Shown here piece by piece: positions 53,975 to 63,570 of a stretch of 64,000 bases of DNA (the first letter of the stretch is position 1; the number at the start of each line of letters is the position of its first letter). Position numbers and translations under genes: made by a program. Where the stretch lies: contig CM042018.1 of NCBI GenBank assembly GCA_023525975.1, positions 73,167,001-73,231,000 of the forward strand. The letters run 5' to 3'. This stretch comes from Smallanthus sonchifolius (Eukaryota; Streptophyta; Magnoliopsida; Asterales; Asteraceae). The notes beneath the pieces were generated by a model. The model had not been told where the DNA came from, searched no databases, and saw nothing but the letters and a program-made list of their open reading frames with translations.

Positions 53975-53986
53975 TGGTATCAGAGC
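53975..53986 (+). other. Cop-4 primer-binding site (tRNA-Met)
   Basis: TGGTATCAGAGC two bases after the LTR. Confidence 0.94.
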
Positions 53987-54083
53987 TTTGACTCAGATTA
54001 AAAAAACTTACACTTGTTTAATCACTCCTGGTTCTATTCTAAACTTTCTCTTTGATCAAGTCACCTAAAATTACAAAACAAAG

Positions 54084-54444
54084 ATGGCACAGAGCAATGG
54101 ATTTGAAGACATCGGCAGCATCAACCAACCACCAAGGTTGGTATCTGGTGAAGACTACGACATGTGGAAGAATCGCATGGAAAGCTTCTTCTGTTATCAG
54201 GAGTACGGAATATGGAAATCCATCAGGGATGGACCCTACACTCCCATGGTGGCCTCTGCTGATTCTGGAGGACCACTAGTCCCGAAGGAGCCCTCCAAGT
54301 ACTCAGAAGAGGACATAAAGAAGATGGAGGTGGACTTCAAGGCACTAGGAGCTATCCAAATGTGCCTTCCAAATGAAGTTTTTCATAACTTCAGAAGTTA
54401 CAAAACTGCTAAGGAGCTCTGGGAGGCTCTTGAGAAGATGTTTG
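54084..54444 (+). pseudogene. Cop-4 gag N-terminus, truncated by insertion
   Basis: ATG at 54084 (aaagATGGCACAG). Open for 120 codons with the copia gag signature: PPRLVSGEDYDMWKNRMESF, IWKSIRDGP, LGAIQMCLPNEVFHNF, TAKELWEALEKMF, where Cop-5 begins. Similar in plan to the gag of Cop-5. No break within the visible part. Confidence 0.85.
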
Positions 54445-54976
54445 TGTTGAAGCACTTTCCTGTGACAACACTCTGGATAGAGTCTTAGTTTGTATTTTCA
54501 TGTCTGTAATTGTCTTTGTATGTAAGAGTCTTTATGTATTAGTTTATCGAGTTGTATTTACTTTTACATATTGAATGTTGCATTTCTTTCAAAGTGTTTT
54601 GCGCACTTACATGTGCGCAGGAGAAAGCTCCTGCGTACTTAGCAAGTACGCAAGAATACCTTTGCGTACTTGTTAAGTACGCAAGAGCATTTTTTCCCTG
54701 CGCACTTGCTAAGTGCGCAGGCATCAGGTCAGGTATAAGGAGGATAGGTTGACAGAAGTTAAGTACGCAGACTTTAGTGCAAATACGCAGATTGTAACCT
54801 AAGTGCTTTTCTCTATAACCTTCAAGTGTTTATAATACAAAGAACGTTTAAAGTGTTTTCTCTTGTCGGTTTACTTTGTTTAGCTAGACTCTCCACCTAG
54901 TCACGGGCATTCCGCACCCGGTCCGTCTAGTAGACCCACTTGCATGTGACGATCCGCCACACCTGAGGGACCTACA
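54445..54976 (+). repeat. Cop-5 5' LTR (532 bp)
   Basis: Starts TGTTGAAGCACTTTCCTGTG, similar to the Cop-1 LTR start, and ends GAGGGACCTACA. Contains inverted repeats (54599-54790) and TATA-like ctataa/ttataa at about 54813-54836. Confidence 0.88.
54599..54790 (+). repeat. Inverted-repeat array GCGTACTT...AAGTACGC in Cop-5 LTR
   Basis: Four full units (e.g. gcgcacttacatgtgcgc, gcgtacttagcaagtacgc, gcgtacttgttaagtacgc, gcgcacttgctaagtgcgc) and half-sites. Stem bases covary between units (GTAC to GCAC with partner changes). Confidence 0.88.
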
Positions 54977-54978
54977 AG

Positions 54979-54990
54979 TGGTATCAGAGC
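54979..54990 (+). other. Cop-5 primer-binding site (tRNA-Met)
   Basis: TGGTATCAGAGC two bases after the LTR. Confidence 0.95.
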
Positions 54991-55543
54991 ATTTGCTCCT
55001 GATTTCGAGTGTTGTGAGTGAGTTTGGAGAGTTTTTACAAGCAAAAAGAGGTATTTTTGTTGATTTTTGTGATAAAATAGGGGTAGCTCTTGAGCACTAT
55101 TTTAGAAACAAAAATCACTCAAAAACTGATATTTGTTGTGAATTTGAGTGTTTTGAGCATCAAAGGTTGGTTAGAAACAAGTTTCTGACCCTTTGGCTCA
55201 TTTGCATTGATCATCAGACGAATTTTTACCATCTCCGGCGAGTTTCAGGTGACCGGAAAAGTTTGGTGAAAGTTGGTGAAAAGGTATCCTGCGTACTTAC
55301 CATTTCTGGAAAAAAGTACAGTTTTGTGCGTACTTACTAAATACGCAAGACTTATCTCCTGCGTACCTATAAGTATGCAAGACTGAACTTGTGCGAACTT
55401 AAGTTATATCCTGCGTACTTACATTTAATCCTGCGTACTTACAAGTACGCAAGAGGAAATCTAAATACGCAAGACCATTTCTCAAGTGCGCATGGCCAAA
55501 ACCAAGTGCGCAACTGTGTCTAACTTTTCTGAAATTTGACTAA
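54991..55543 (+). other. Cop-5 leader with inverted-repeat array
   Basis: Untranslated leader. 55288-55515 carries about ten full and half copies of the LTR motif (gcgtacttac, aagtacgcaag, gtgcgcaa). Confidence 0.82.
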
Positions 55544-56085
55544 GTGTTCACTATGTCAAATCTTCAGAATCTTGGAAACCAGCTGAATTATGATAATGAG
55601 ATCGGTACACCACAGAAACCACCAAAGTTGCTAAACGTGAACGATTATTCTAATTGGAAAGCACGTTTTGAGCACTACATTTCTTATACCGACTCATCAC
55701 TATGGATACCAATCCTTGAGGGATATAAGCATCCCACACACATCTATCTTGATGAAACCATGCCCAAACCTATCTCTAAGCTTTCTGACGAAGAAAAGAA
55801 AGCTTATGATCGTGAAAAGAAGGCACTTGGTTCGATCACGATGGCATTAACTCGGGAATTGTTCCACAGTTTCCGAGGGTATGACAATTCTAAGGATCTC
55901 TGGAAAGCTTTACAGAAGAGATTCGAAGGAAATAGTGACATCAAGAAGAGTAAGCGAGATCTTCTCAGGAAGCAGTATGAGTGCTTCAGATTCTTAGAGA
56001 ACGAATCTTTGGATGACCTCATCTCTAGATTCTACCGTTTACAGACTGAGTTGAAGGCTTTTGAACTCAGTATCCAGATGAAGAG
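55544..56085 (+). pseudogene. Cop-5 gag, N-terminal part
   Basis: Start ATG at 55544 or, with a closer match to other copies, 55553 (MSNLQNLG). Capsid-like (UBN2-type) region: PPKLLNVNDYSNWKARFEHY, LWIPILEGYKHP, LGSITMALTRELFHSF, SKDLWKALQKRFEG, DDLISRFYRLQTELK. One base is missing at about 56073, shifting the rest of gag into another frame. Confidence 0.88.
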
Positions 56086-57852
56086 ATGGTGGAAAAGTTT
56101 TTGGATGCTTTACCACCCAAATTTGAGATGTACACAACCCTGATGAGGGAAAATCCTAAATTCTATGAGTTGACAGTTGAGGAGGCAATAGGAAAGGCTC
56201 AAGCTCATGACATGAACCTAAGAAGAAAGGAAAGCTCAGGAAGACCCCAGATACAAGACCCTTCTATGTATCATGGGACGACTTCTACATCCAAGTCATC
56301 GGGCTCTGGAATTGCCCTCTTCACTGGAAATCCTACTGAAGAAGACCACTCAACTGGGTGTGGTGGTCATGCTTGCTATGCTTTAGGATCAGGGTTGCGG
56401 TCTCATCATCAAAATACCTCAAGAAATCCTCCTGCTACGTCTTCAGCTAACCAATCAGCTATAGCCAGAATAGTTGAAGATCATGTAGCACTATTCTCAT
56501 CTTGTATGCTTGCGTATGAGAATTTCATAGGTAGCAAGCTTACTAATCCAGAGACGATTGAAGAAGATTTTAATCAAGTGGATCCTGATGACATGGAGGA
56601 CATGGATATTCAATGGAATATGGCCATGCTATTGAGGAGAGCCAAGCGTTTCCTGACCAGATCAGGAAGAAAGTTTATTGGTGGGCATCCTAATGCCAAG
56701 GTCGGGTTTGACAAATCTAAGGCCAAATGCTACAAGTGTCTGAACTATGGACACTTTGCTCATGAGTGTCAGAAAGACAGAGCACCTGCCTCTGGTTTTA
56801 CCCAACCCAGCCAAGGAAACAGCCATGGCCACAACAATCCAAACCATCACAATCAAAGCCAAGGTGGAACGTCCAATGCACTGGTAGCCCAACAGGACGA
56901 TAACTTTGACTGGGGTGTTCATCTTGAGGATGCCATCATCGCACAAACCCAGGTTGGTCTCATGGCTGAGATCATGGAGATGATGGAAGCAGAGAAAACG
57001 GAAGCTTCTATGGCTGACCTAGAAGAATCTACAACTGCTGCTACAGAGAAGGTGAAGGAAGCTGAAGAAAAGGAAGATTCTGTATCTTATGAAGAGGAAT
57101 CAACCACTGCTGTTGCTCTCATGGCCATTGGAGAAGCAACAAGTTTATCGTCTGAGGTAGATTCTAACCCTTCCTCTGTTATTTCATGTTCTAAATGTCT
57201 AAGGCTAAAACTTGAAAATTCTAGGCTCCAAGACAAAATCGAACCCCTAAGTTTGGCAGCTCTAAACTATAAAGAAAATGAAAAACGTTTTAAAGATTCC
57301 ATTGAAACGTTGAAAAAAGAAAAATGTGAATATTCTTTAAAAATAAGTGATCAACAGCTTCACTTAGATGTTGCATACATGGGATTAGAAAAACGGAACA
57401 ATGAAATCAACAAACTGCAAAATGAGATCTTGCAGTTAAAATGCACTAATGAGAAGTTGAAAAACTCTCGCTTTGTGGTGGAACACTACGAGTCTGTGGT
57501 AAGACAACTGAATGGGTTAGGTTTGGGTACTAATGCCATTCCTCCACCAGTGAGCGAGAAGTTTGTCAATAGCTTAATAGACATTGATCTCACTTGTCTA
57601 GATGAGTCCTCTGATAAGGATGATTCCTCTAAAAAGGATGAATCCTCATGTAAGGCTAACTCCACATCTAGTGAGGAGTTTGTTACTGCTTCTGAAGACG
57701 GGTCGGTTAATTCTTGCTTTGAAGGAGTAGTATCTGAGGAGTTGTTGACTGAACAAAAGGTAAAGAAAAACGTTATCACTAATTGTGATAATTGCATTTT
57801 AACTGAACCGGATATCATTGAAACAAATGATAATCTAAAGGTGGGGTTATAA
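56074..57852 (+). pseudogene. Cop-5 gag, middle part
   Basis: Open for 588 codons: capsid end (MVEKFLDALPPKFEMY), a Ser/His-rich stretch, a zinc knuckle CYKCLNYGHFAHEC at 56728-56769, an acidic part, a long coiled coil (about 57190-57470) and an acidic Ser-rich segment. A one-base insertion near 57845 moves the remainder to the next frame. Confidence 0.85.
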
Positions 57853-58656
57853 AAGTCTTAACCAAGCAAAGAAAGAGGCTTTTTCAGCTCATTATGGGCT
57901 TGGGTATAAAGAAAATTTGGAAAAATATTATACTCCCAAAAACCAAACTGTTAAGGTTCAGACTAATGTTCATAAACCAACTCCTCCTTCTCATAATGCT
58001 GAGTTATCTAAGGCCAGATCTAATGAGCCTTACAAGAGAACTTATGTAGACAAGAGGAACTGTTTTCACTGTGGCTTGGTTGGTCACATTTTTGTGAACT
58101 GTCCTTCTAAGAACCAAGGGAAACGGCATGTTGTTCCACAACCAGCTGTTATCCCCAGGTCGCCACCAGTGAAACCATCTCCCAAACATCCAAAGCAAAA
58201 TGTGGTGAAACCACCAGTCAAATCGATGGTAAAGCCTAAGATCATATCTGAAGCTAAACCATCTGTTCCAAGAAAGGTAACGCAACCTGCTGTACCTCGT
58301 GTATCTAGCTCTGGTAGTACACGTACTGGTGAGAAACCTGTGGCAAGACTCTCTAAGCCACAGACGAGGAGACGGAACAAGAGGTTGAGAAAGCTTGAAT
58401 AGCTGACTTCAGTTCAATCAGGTGAAGCTTCCACAAGTTCACCTGTTGTAGTTGAACCAAAGTCTCTTGTTCCGGATAAGAAACAGAAGAGATCCTGGAC
58501 TGCAAAATCCAAAACTTCTCAATCTCCTAGTTCTATTTCTTCTAAAGATTCATCAATTTTGAACAGTCATCATGACTGTGAGTTAAAGGAAGTAGTTTAT
58601 TTTGGAAAGGATGGACGACCCAAGACCACAATGGCTTGGGTCTCCAAATCTAACTA
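57845..58656 (+). pseudogene. Cop-5 gag, C-terminal part
   Basis: Second zinc knuckle CFHCGLVGHIFVNC, a Pro/Lys-rich segment, a basic patch KPQTRRRNKRLRKLE, an in-frame TAG (58400-58402), and the conserved terminus TMAWVSKSN with TAA at 58654-58656. Its last 55 bases overlap the beginning of pol in the +1 frame. Confidence 0.82.
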
Positions 58657-59174
58657 ATTCTTTTGTGACTCGTGAGGGACGTCCGAAGGGTACTATCTCT
58701 AACCGCTGGTATGTACATAGTGGATGTTCCAGGCACATGACAGGAAACATGGCCCTGCTTCAAGATGTTAAACCATTCAGAGGCGGCTATGTGGCCTTTG
58801 CCGGAGAAAAAGGCGGCAGCATCACGTGTCAAGGCGTGGTTTCGAACGGTTGTGTCAGCTTTGATAATGTCAACTTTTGCGAGCAGCTGAAGCATAACCT
58901 ATTGAGTGTCTCCCAAATGTGTGATAAGGAGTACTCAGTGATGTTTGATAAGTCAGAATGCCTGATTCTCAAACCCGGTTTTGAAGTTCCGGAAGAATGG
59001 ATCCTGATAAGAGCGCCAAGAACAAACGACACCTATCAGATCGATATGAGCATGGCAGCTACTACCTCATCAGTTCCTACATGTTTGCTTACTAAAGCGA
59101 CAGAGCTCGACTCCATCTTGTGGCATAGGAAAATCGGACATATTTCGTATCGTAAAATGAATCATCTTGTCTGA
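58602..59174 (+). pseudogene. Cop-5 protease and pre-integrase
   Basis: Open frame with the protease motif WYVHSGCSRHMTG: the catalytic Asp is His (codon 58716-58718), so the protease would be dead. Then a typical copia gag-pre-integrase part with LLSVSQMCDKEYSVMFD and WHRKIGHISYRKMNHLV. Ends in TGA (59172-59174), probably from CGA. Confidence 0.85.
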
Positions 59175-60317
59175 AACGGTTTGGTAACCAGGGTTCCTAA
59201 GCTAATGTTTACCATTGCAGATGACTGTATGCCTTGTAAAAAGGGCAAACAGCAACGGAAGTCTCACAAGCTCAAGCTCCAAAACTCTATTGATACCCCT
59301 TTGGAGCTATTACACATGGATCTGTTTGGCCCCATAAGTATCAGGAGTATTGGAGGTAAGTCGTTCTGTCTAGTAGTAACTGATGATTTCTCACGTTTTT
59401 CTTGGGTGCATTTTTTAGGTACTAAAGACGAGACTGCTGATATTCTTCAATATTTGATCCTGAGCTTGGAATCTTTTTGCAAGCTGAAAGTTAGAAGAAT
59501 AAGGAGTGACAATGGAACTGAGTTCAAGAATAATTTGATGGAGCTTTTCTGTCTCAAGAAAGGGATCCGTCACGAATTCAGCGTGCCGTACACGCCTCAG
59601 CAGAATGGAGTTGCTGAACGGAAGAACAGAACACTGATTGAGACTGCAAGGACTATGCTGTCGGATGCAAAGCTTCCTGTCACTTTCTGGGCAAAAGCAG
59701 TTAATACAGCTTGTCACATCTTAAACAGAGTTTTGGTTGTGAAGAGGCACAACAAGACTTGTTACGAGTTGATCAACAATCGACTTCCCAATCTTGATTA
59801 GCTAGTTCCTTTTGGTAGTCCTTGTTCCTTGTAGCTACAGTACAAAGACCGCCAATCTGAGTTTCATGCAAAAGCGGTGGAAGGCATCTTCTTAGGATAC
59901 GTTGCCAACTCGCCTTGCAAGAGAGTGTACAACATAGGAACTCGTACTGTCGAGGAATGGTTTGAAGTGGATTGTAGTAAACACAGCATTCCACCCGAAC
60001 CAACAGGTCCAGCTTGGGGTTTTGATTATAATGCACTATTCAAGTCATTCAATCTTCCTGATCTATCTGCAGTTGACGCCGCAAACGTTTATGAATTATT
60101 GGGTGGCGGTGATGACTCCAGCTTCTCTACTCGTGCTACTGTACCAATTATAACTCCTGATTCCAATGCTTCATCTGCATCTGGAACTCTTGATAGTGAT
60201 GACAGTGAAGATGTTCTTGTTGTTGGAGATGACGCTCAAGCCAATCCTTACACAACTATAGGAAATGAAGCTCCAGCTGATCCAATTAACATTGAATCTT
60301 CTTCCTCTAGAACATAG
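59175..60317 (+). pseudogene. Cop-5 integrase
   Basis: Same frame as protease. The zinc region is HRKIGH...CMPCKKGK. Catalytic DD35E is intact: D in HMDLFGP, D in RSDNGTEF, E in NGVAERKNRTL (residues 47, 110 and 146 from the Met at 59181). Then the C-terminal region FLGYVANSPCKRVYN with an acidic tail. Stops at 59799-59801 and about 59832 (both TAG) and 60315-60317 (TAG); no frameshift. Confidence 0.88.
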
Positions 60318-62069
60318 GAAATGGGGGAGTTAAGCACGAATTTAGATCCAGAAATTCAGGAACCGATTGTACCGGAGACGAGAGTGCATAGGAATCATCC
60401 AATCGACAACATTATTGGTGATCCTTATGCCGGTGTTCAGACTCGTCATCGAACCATCACTGAGAACACCAGTCTCTACACAGAGATACTTGACACTGGT
60501 CTCATGGAAACATGTCTGCATGCTGCATTCGTGTCCCAGTTAGAGCCGAAGAATGTGAAGGAGGCTCTCACTGACAACTGCTGGATTGAGGCAATGCAAG
60601 ATGAACTGTCTCAATTCAAAAAGTTGCACGTGTCGGATTTGGTTGACTTGCCAAAGGGCTTTCAACCAATTGGAACCAGATGGGTGTTCAAATGCAAGAC
60701 GGATAATCGTCATGTTGTTGTGAAGAACAAAGCAAGATTGGTTGTTCAGGGTTTTTATCAGCAAGAGGGCTTGGATTACACGGAAGTATATGCCCCAGTT
60801 GCTAGAGTTGAGGCCATTCGACTGTTCTTGGCTTATGCCACATATGTCGGCTTCAAGGTCTATCAACTTGATGTGAAGAGTGCTTTCCTTTATGGTAAAG
60901 TTCACGAAGAGGTCTATGTCACTCAACCTTCGGGTTTTGAAGATCCGTATAATATTAATAAAGTGTATAAGCTCGACAAAGCACTTTATGGTCTTCATCA
61001 AGCATCGCGGGCATGGTATGAGACATTATCTAAGCATTCACTGTCTAATGGTTTTGACCGTGGACAGATTGACTCGACCCTCTTCATTAGGAAAGCAGGT
61101 GGTGACATTCTTCTTGTACAAGTATACGTCGACGACATTATCTTTGGATCTACTAATGAAGGGATGTGTAGGGAATTCGAGCAGGTGATGAAGTCCAAGT
61201 TTGAAATGAGTAATATGGGTGAATTGTCATTCTTCCTGTGTCTGCAAGTCAGTCAAAGAGAGGATGGCATTTATCTACATCAAACTAAGTATGTGCAGAA
61301 CATCTTGTCAAAATACAAGATGAATGATATCAGTACTTATGGCACACCTATCCCAGTCAATCATGGTCTGCATCCTGACAAAGATGGAAAGGGTGTAGAT
61401 AGCAGATTGTACTATGGGATGATCGGATCACTTATGTATCTCACAGCTTCAAGACCCGATATAATGTTTGTTGTGTGCTTGAGCTCAAGGTTTCAGTCTC
61501 AACCGAAGGAGTCACATATGATAGCCGTGAAGAGAATTTTCAGATACCTAAAAGGGAAACCCCGATTAGGTCTTTGGTACTCTAAGCAGCAGTCATTCGA
61601 CTTCAAAGCCTACACTGATTCAGATTATGGCGGTTGTAACCTTGACAGAAAGTCAACTTCTGGTGAATGTCAATTCTTAGGAGACAGACTTGTCTCTTGG
61701 CAGTGTAAGAAGAAGTCAACGGTTTCTGTCTCAACTTGTGAAGCAGAATACATTGCTGCAGCGAGCGGTTGTTCTCAGATACTGTGGATTCAGCAGCAGT
61801 TGAGAGACTACGGCTTAAACTTCACTGGAACTCCTCTATTCATTGACAACAATGCCACCATGTCCATCACAAATAACCCGGTGAGACATTCCAAAACTAA
61901 ACATATAGAGATTTGCCATCATTTCATCCGTGATTGTGCTGAAAAGCATTTAATTGAACTTGTAAAAGTTCACACGGATGACAATCTTGCTGACCTTTTC
62001 ATAAAGGCATTTGATCGATCCCGTTTTGAGCATCTTGTCAACTTGATAGGAATGTTCAATCCTGAGTGA
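60318..62069 (+). CDS. Cop-5 reverse transcriptase and RNase H (582 codons)
   Basis: Open from the Met at 60321 to TGA at 62069. RT has D184 in QLDVKSAFLYG and YVDD at 269-272; RNase H shows D433 (YTDSDYGG), E474 (CEAEYIAA) and D509 (FIDNNATM), followed by the conserved NPVRHSKTKHIEICHHFIRD end. All catalytic residues seen. It is in frame with the preceding integrase, from which only nonsense codons separate it, so this is the intact end of a pol polyprotein rather than an independent gene. Confidence 0.93.
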   Translation, partial: EMGELSTNLDPEIQEPIVPETRVHRNHPIDNIIGDPYAGVQTRHRTITENTSLYTEILDTGLMETCLHAAFVSQLEPKNVKEALTDNCWIEAMQDELSQFKKLHVSDLVDLPKGFQPIGTRWVFKCKTDNRHVVVKNKARLVVQGFYQQEGLDYTEVYAPVARVEAIRLFLAYATYVGFKVYQLDVKSAFLYGKVHEEVYVTQPSGFEDPYNINKVYKLDKALYGLHQASRAWYETLSKHSLSNGFDRGQIDSTLFIRKAGGDILLVQVYVDDIIFGSTNEGMCREFEQVMKSKFEMSNMGELSFFLCLQVSQREDGIYLHQTKYVQNILSKYKMNDISTYGTPIPVNHGLHPDKDGKGVDSRLYYGMIGSLMYLTASRPDIMFVVCLSSRFQSQPKESHMIAVKRIFRYLKGKPRLGLWYSKQQSFDFKAYTDSDYGGCNLDRKSTSGECQFLGDRLVSWQCKKKSTVSVSTCEAEYIAAASGCSQILWIQQQLRDYGLNFTGTPLFIDNNATMSITNNPVRHSKTKHIEICHHFIRDCAEKHLIELVKVHTDDNLADLFIKAFDRSRFEHLVNLIGMFNPE

Positions 62070-63356
62070 AAATTATTTTTTCTTAAATCAATTCAATTCA
62101 TGGAAGTTAAACTTTATTTCTTTTAATTTTTCTATATAGTTCTTTTAAGTTTCAAAATATTTTACAAAAACAAAAACAAAAATAGAAAATGGAGAAAATT
62201 TCAAAGTTAACTTGAGAAAAGAGGACATGATAGTACATCAGAAATGATCTAAACGTCACAGACTGCTCATATGAGAAATGATTGCGTCATGCTTACTTAA
62301 CTGTTTAACTTATTATGTTTTTAATCTGCTTATTTACAAGTAATTTAAATTGTCAGTAGGCTGTATGCGTCTTTGAATCACTAGTAGTGTGGAAACTAAA
62401 TCTAAATTACAACTGTGATTTGAACCCATGTTTGCAAGAGTGTGTGCGTAAAAGAATAGAAAAGATCATTATCAGATATAGGATGTTAGATTTTGGCAAT
62501 AATTTTCTTTTGAGGTCAGTTTCGGGATATGTCGTTAGCACAATTAATGCGATTCATCTCCCTGCCCATACTCACAAGTATGCAAGGAGAGATTGAATCA
62601 AGACATCATGTATTCACCCTCGAATCACTCCTGATTCATTGAAATCAAATCCAGATATAAGTTGGATTCCCTTACCTTAAAACTCAAACACCATATATAT
62701 TATCCTGAATCATCATACCAATATTCAATGAAGAAAATCAAATGAAACCAAGACAAATGAATCACTCGATTCTGAATCTTATGATTCTTGATAATCCTTA
62801 TGGATTCTACTTGATTTTTCCTGTGCTAATAGATGTAACTTCATTCTGACAATTTAGAAAATCATTGGGAAAATCTTAGATGCCTTGAGATAATGCAGTT
62901 TACATTAGTATAGCATATCAGTGGGGTACACGTTGTATATCTTATAAAAAGTACCTTAATACACAAGAATGTGATACAAAGATGCTTATAGCTTCAAATC
63001 TTATAATATTGTCAACTTGAATTACTTTTTTATGTGCTTATTACGTATGAATAAATAGTAATCCATGACATGATCCCATATTCTTTGATGTTTATATTGT
63101 ATCTTTTTTGCTAAAAGATAGCCTGATATGATCCTCTGCTCGTGTCTTTGATCAAAAATAGTTTGTGTGAATTCTTTTATATTTTATTAGAAAAGATCAA
63201 AACGATTTTAAGTTTATGCATAGTTCAATTTTATTCAGAAAAGCCAAAAATATTTGTGTTTAACCTTCCTGAATTTTATTTGAATCCTCCTGATTGAATA
63301 TTTTTATCTTGTTCGTTATTTGACTTGAAATACTTCATAAATTCTGAGTTTAAAAT
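62070..63356 (+). other. Cop-5 post-pol non-coding region
   Basis: No long ORF. Shares ordered blocks with the Cop-3 interior (27285-29170), including acaactgtgatttgaaccca (62408), gtcagtttcggg (62515) and tggggtacacgttgtat (62921). AT-rich at the right end. Confidence 0.75.
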
Positions 63357-63358
63357 TT

Positions 63359-63570
63359 GCGCACTTAAGGGTTGTGCGTACTTGTCAAGTTCGCACGAAG
63401 TAAGCCTTGCGTACTTAACAAGTACGCAAGAGTTAAAGCTTGCGCACTTGTAAATGCGCAAAAGTTAAGTCTTGCGCACTTGTAAGTACGCAAGAGTTAA
63501 CTCGTGCGCAAGAGTTAACTCGTGCGCACTTAACAATTACGCACGACTGATTGAGGCAGGGTATAAAAAT
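63359..63570 (+). promoter_or_regulatory. Post-pol inverted-repeat array plus TATA box in Cop-5
   Basis: Array of the Cop-5 motif (gcgtacttaacaagtacgc, gcgcacttgtaaatgcgc, gcgcacttgtaagtacgc, gcgcacttaacaattacgc and half-sites) at 63359-63544, then TATAAAAAT at 63562-63570, 17 bases downstream. Placement mimics the LTR promoters but lies inside the element, after pol. Confidence 0.6.

Larger units (their letters stand above)
53327..54444 (+). mobile_element. Cop-4: copia element, 5' end, interrupted by Cop-5
   Basis: 5' LTR, PBS, short leader and the first 120 codons of gag, cut by Cop-5 at 54444 (flank gtttg 54440-54444). Confidence 0.8.
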
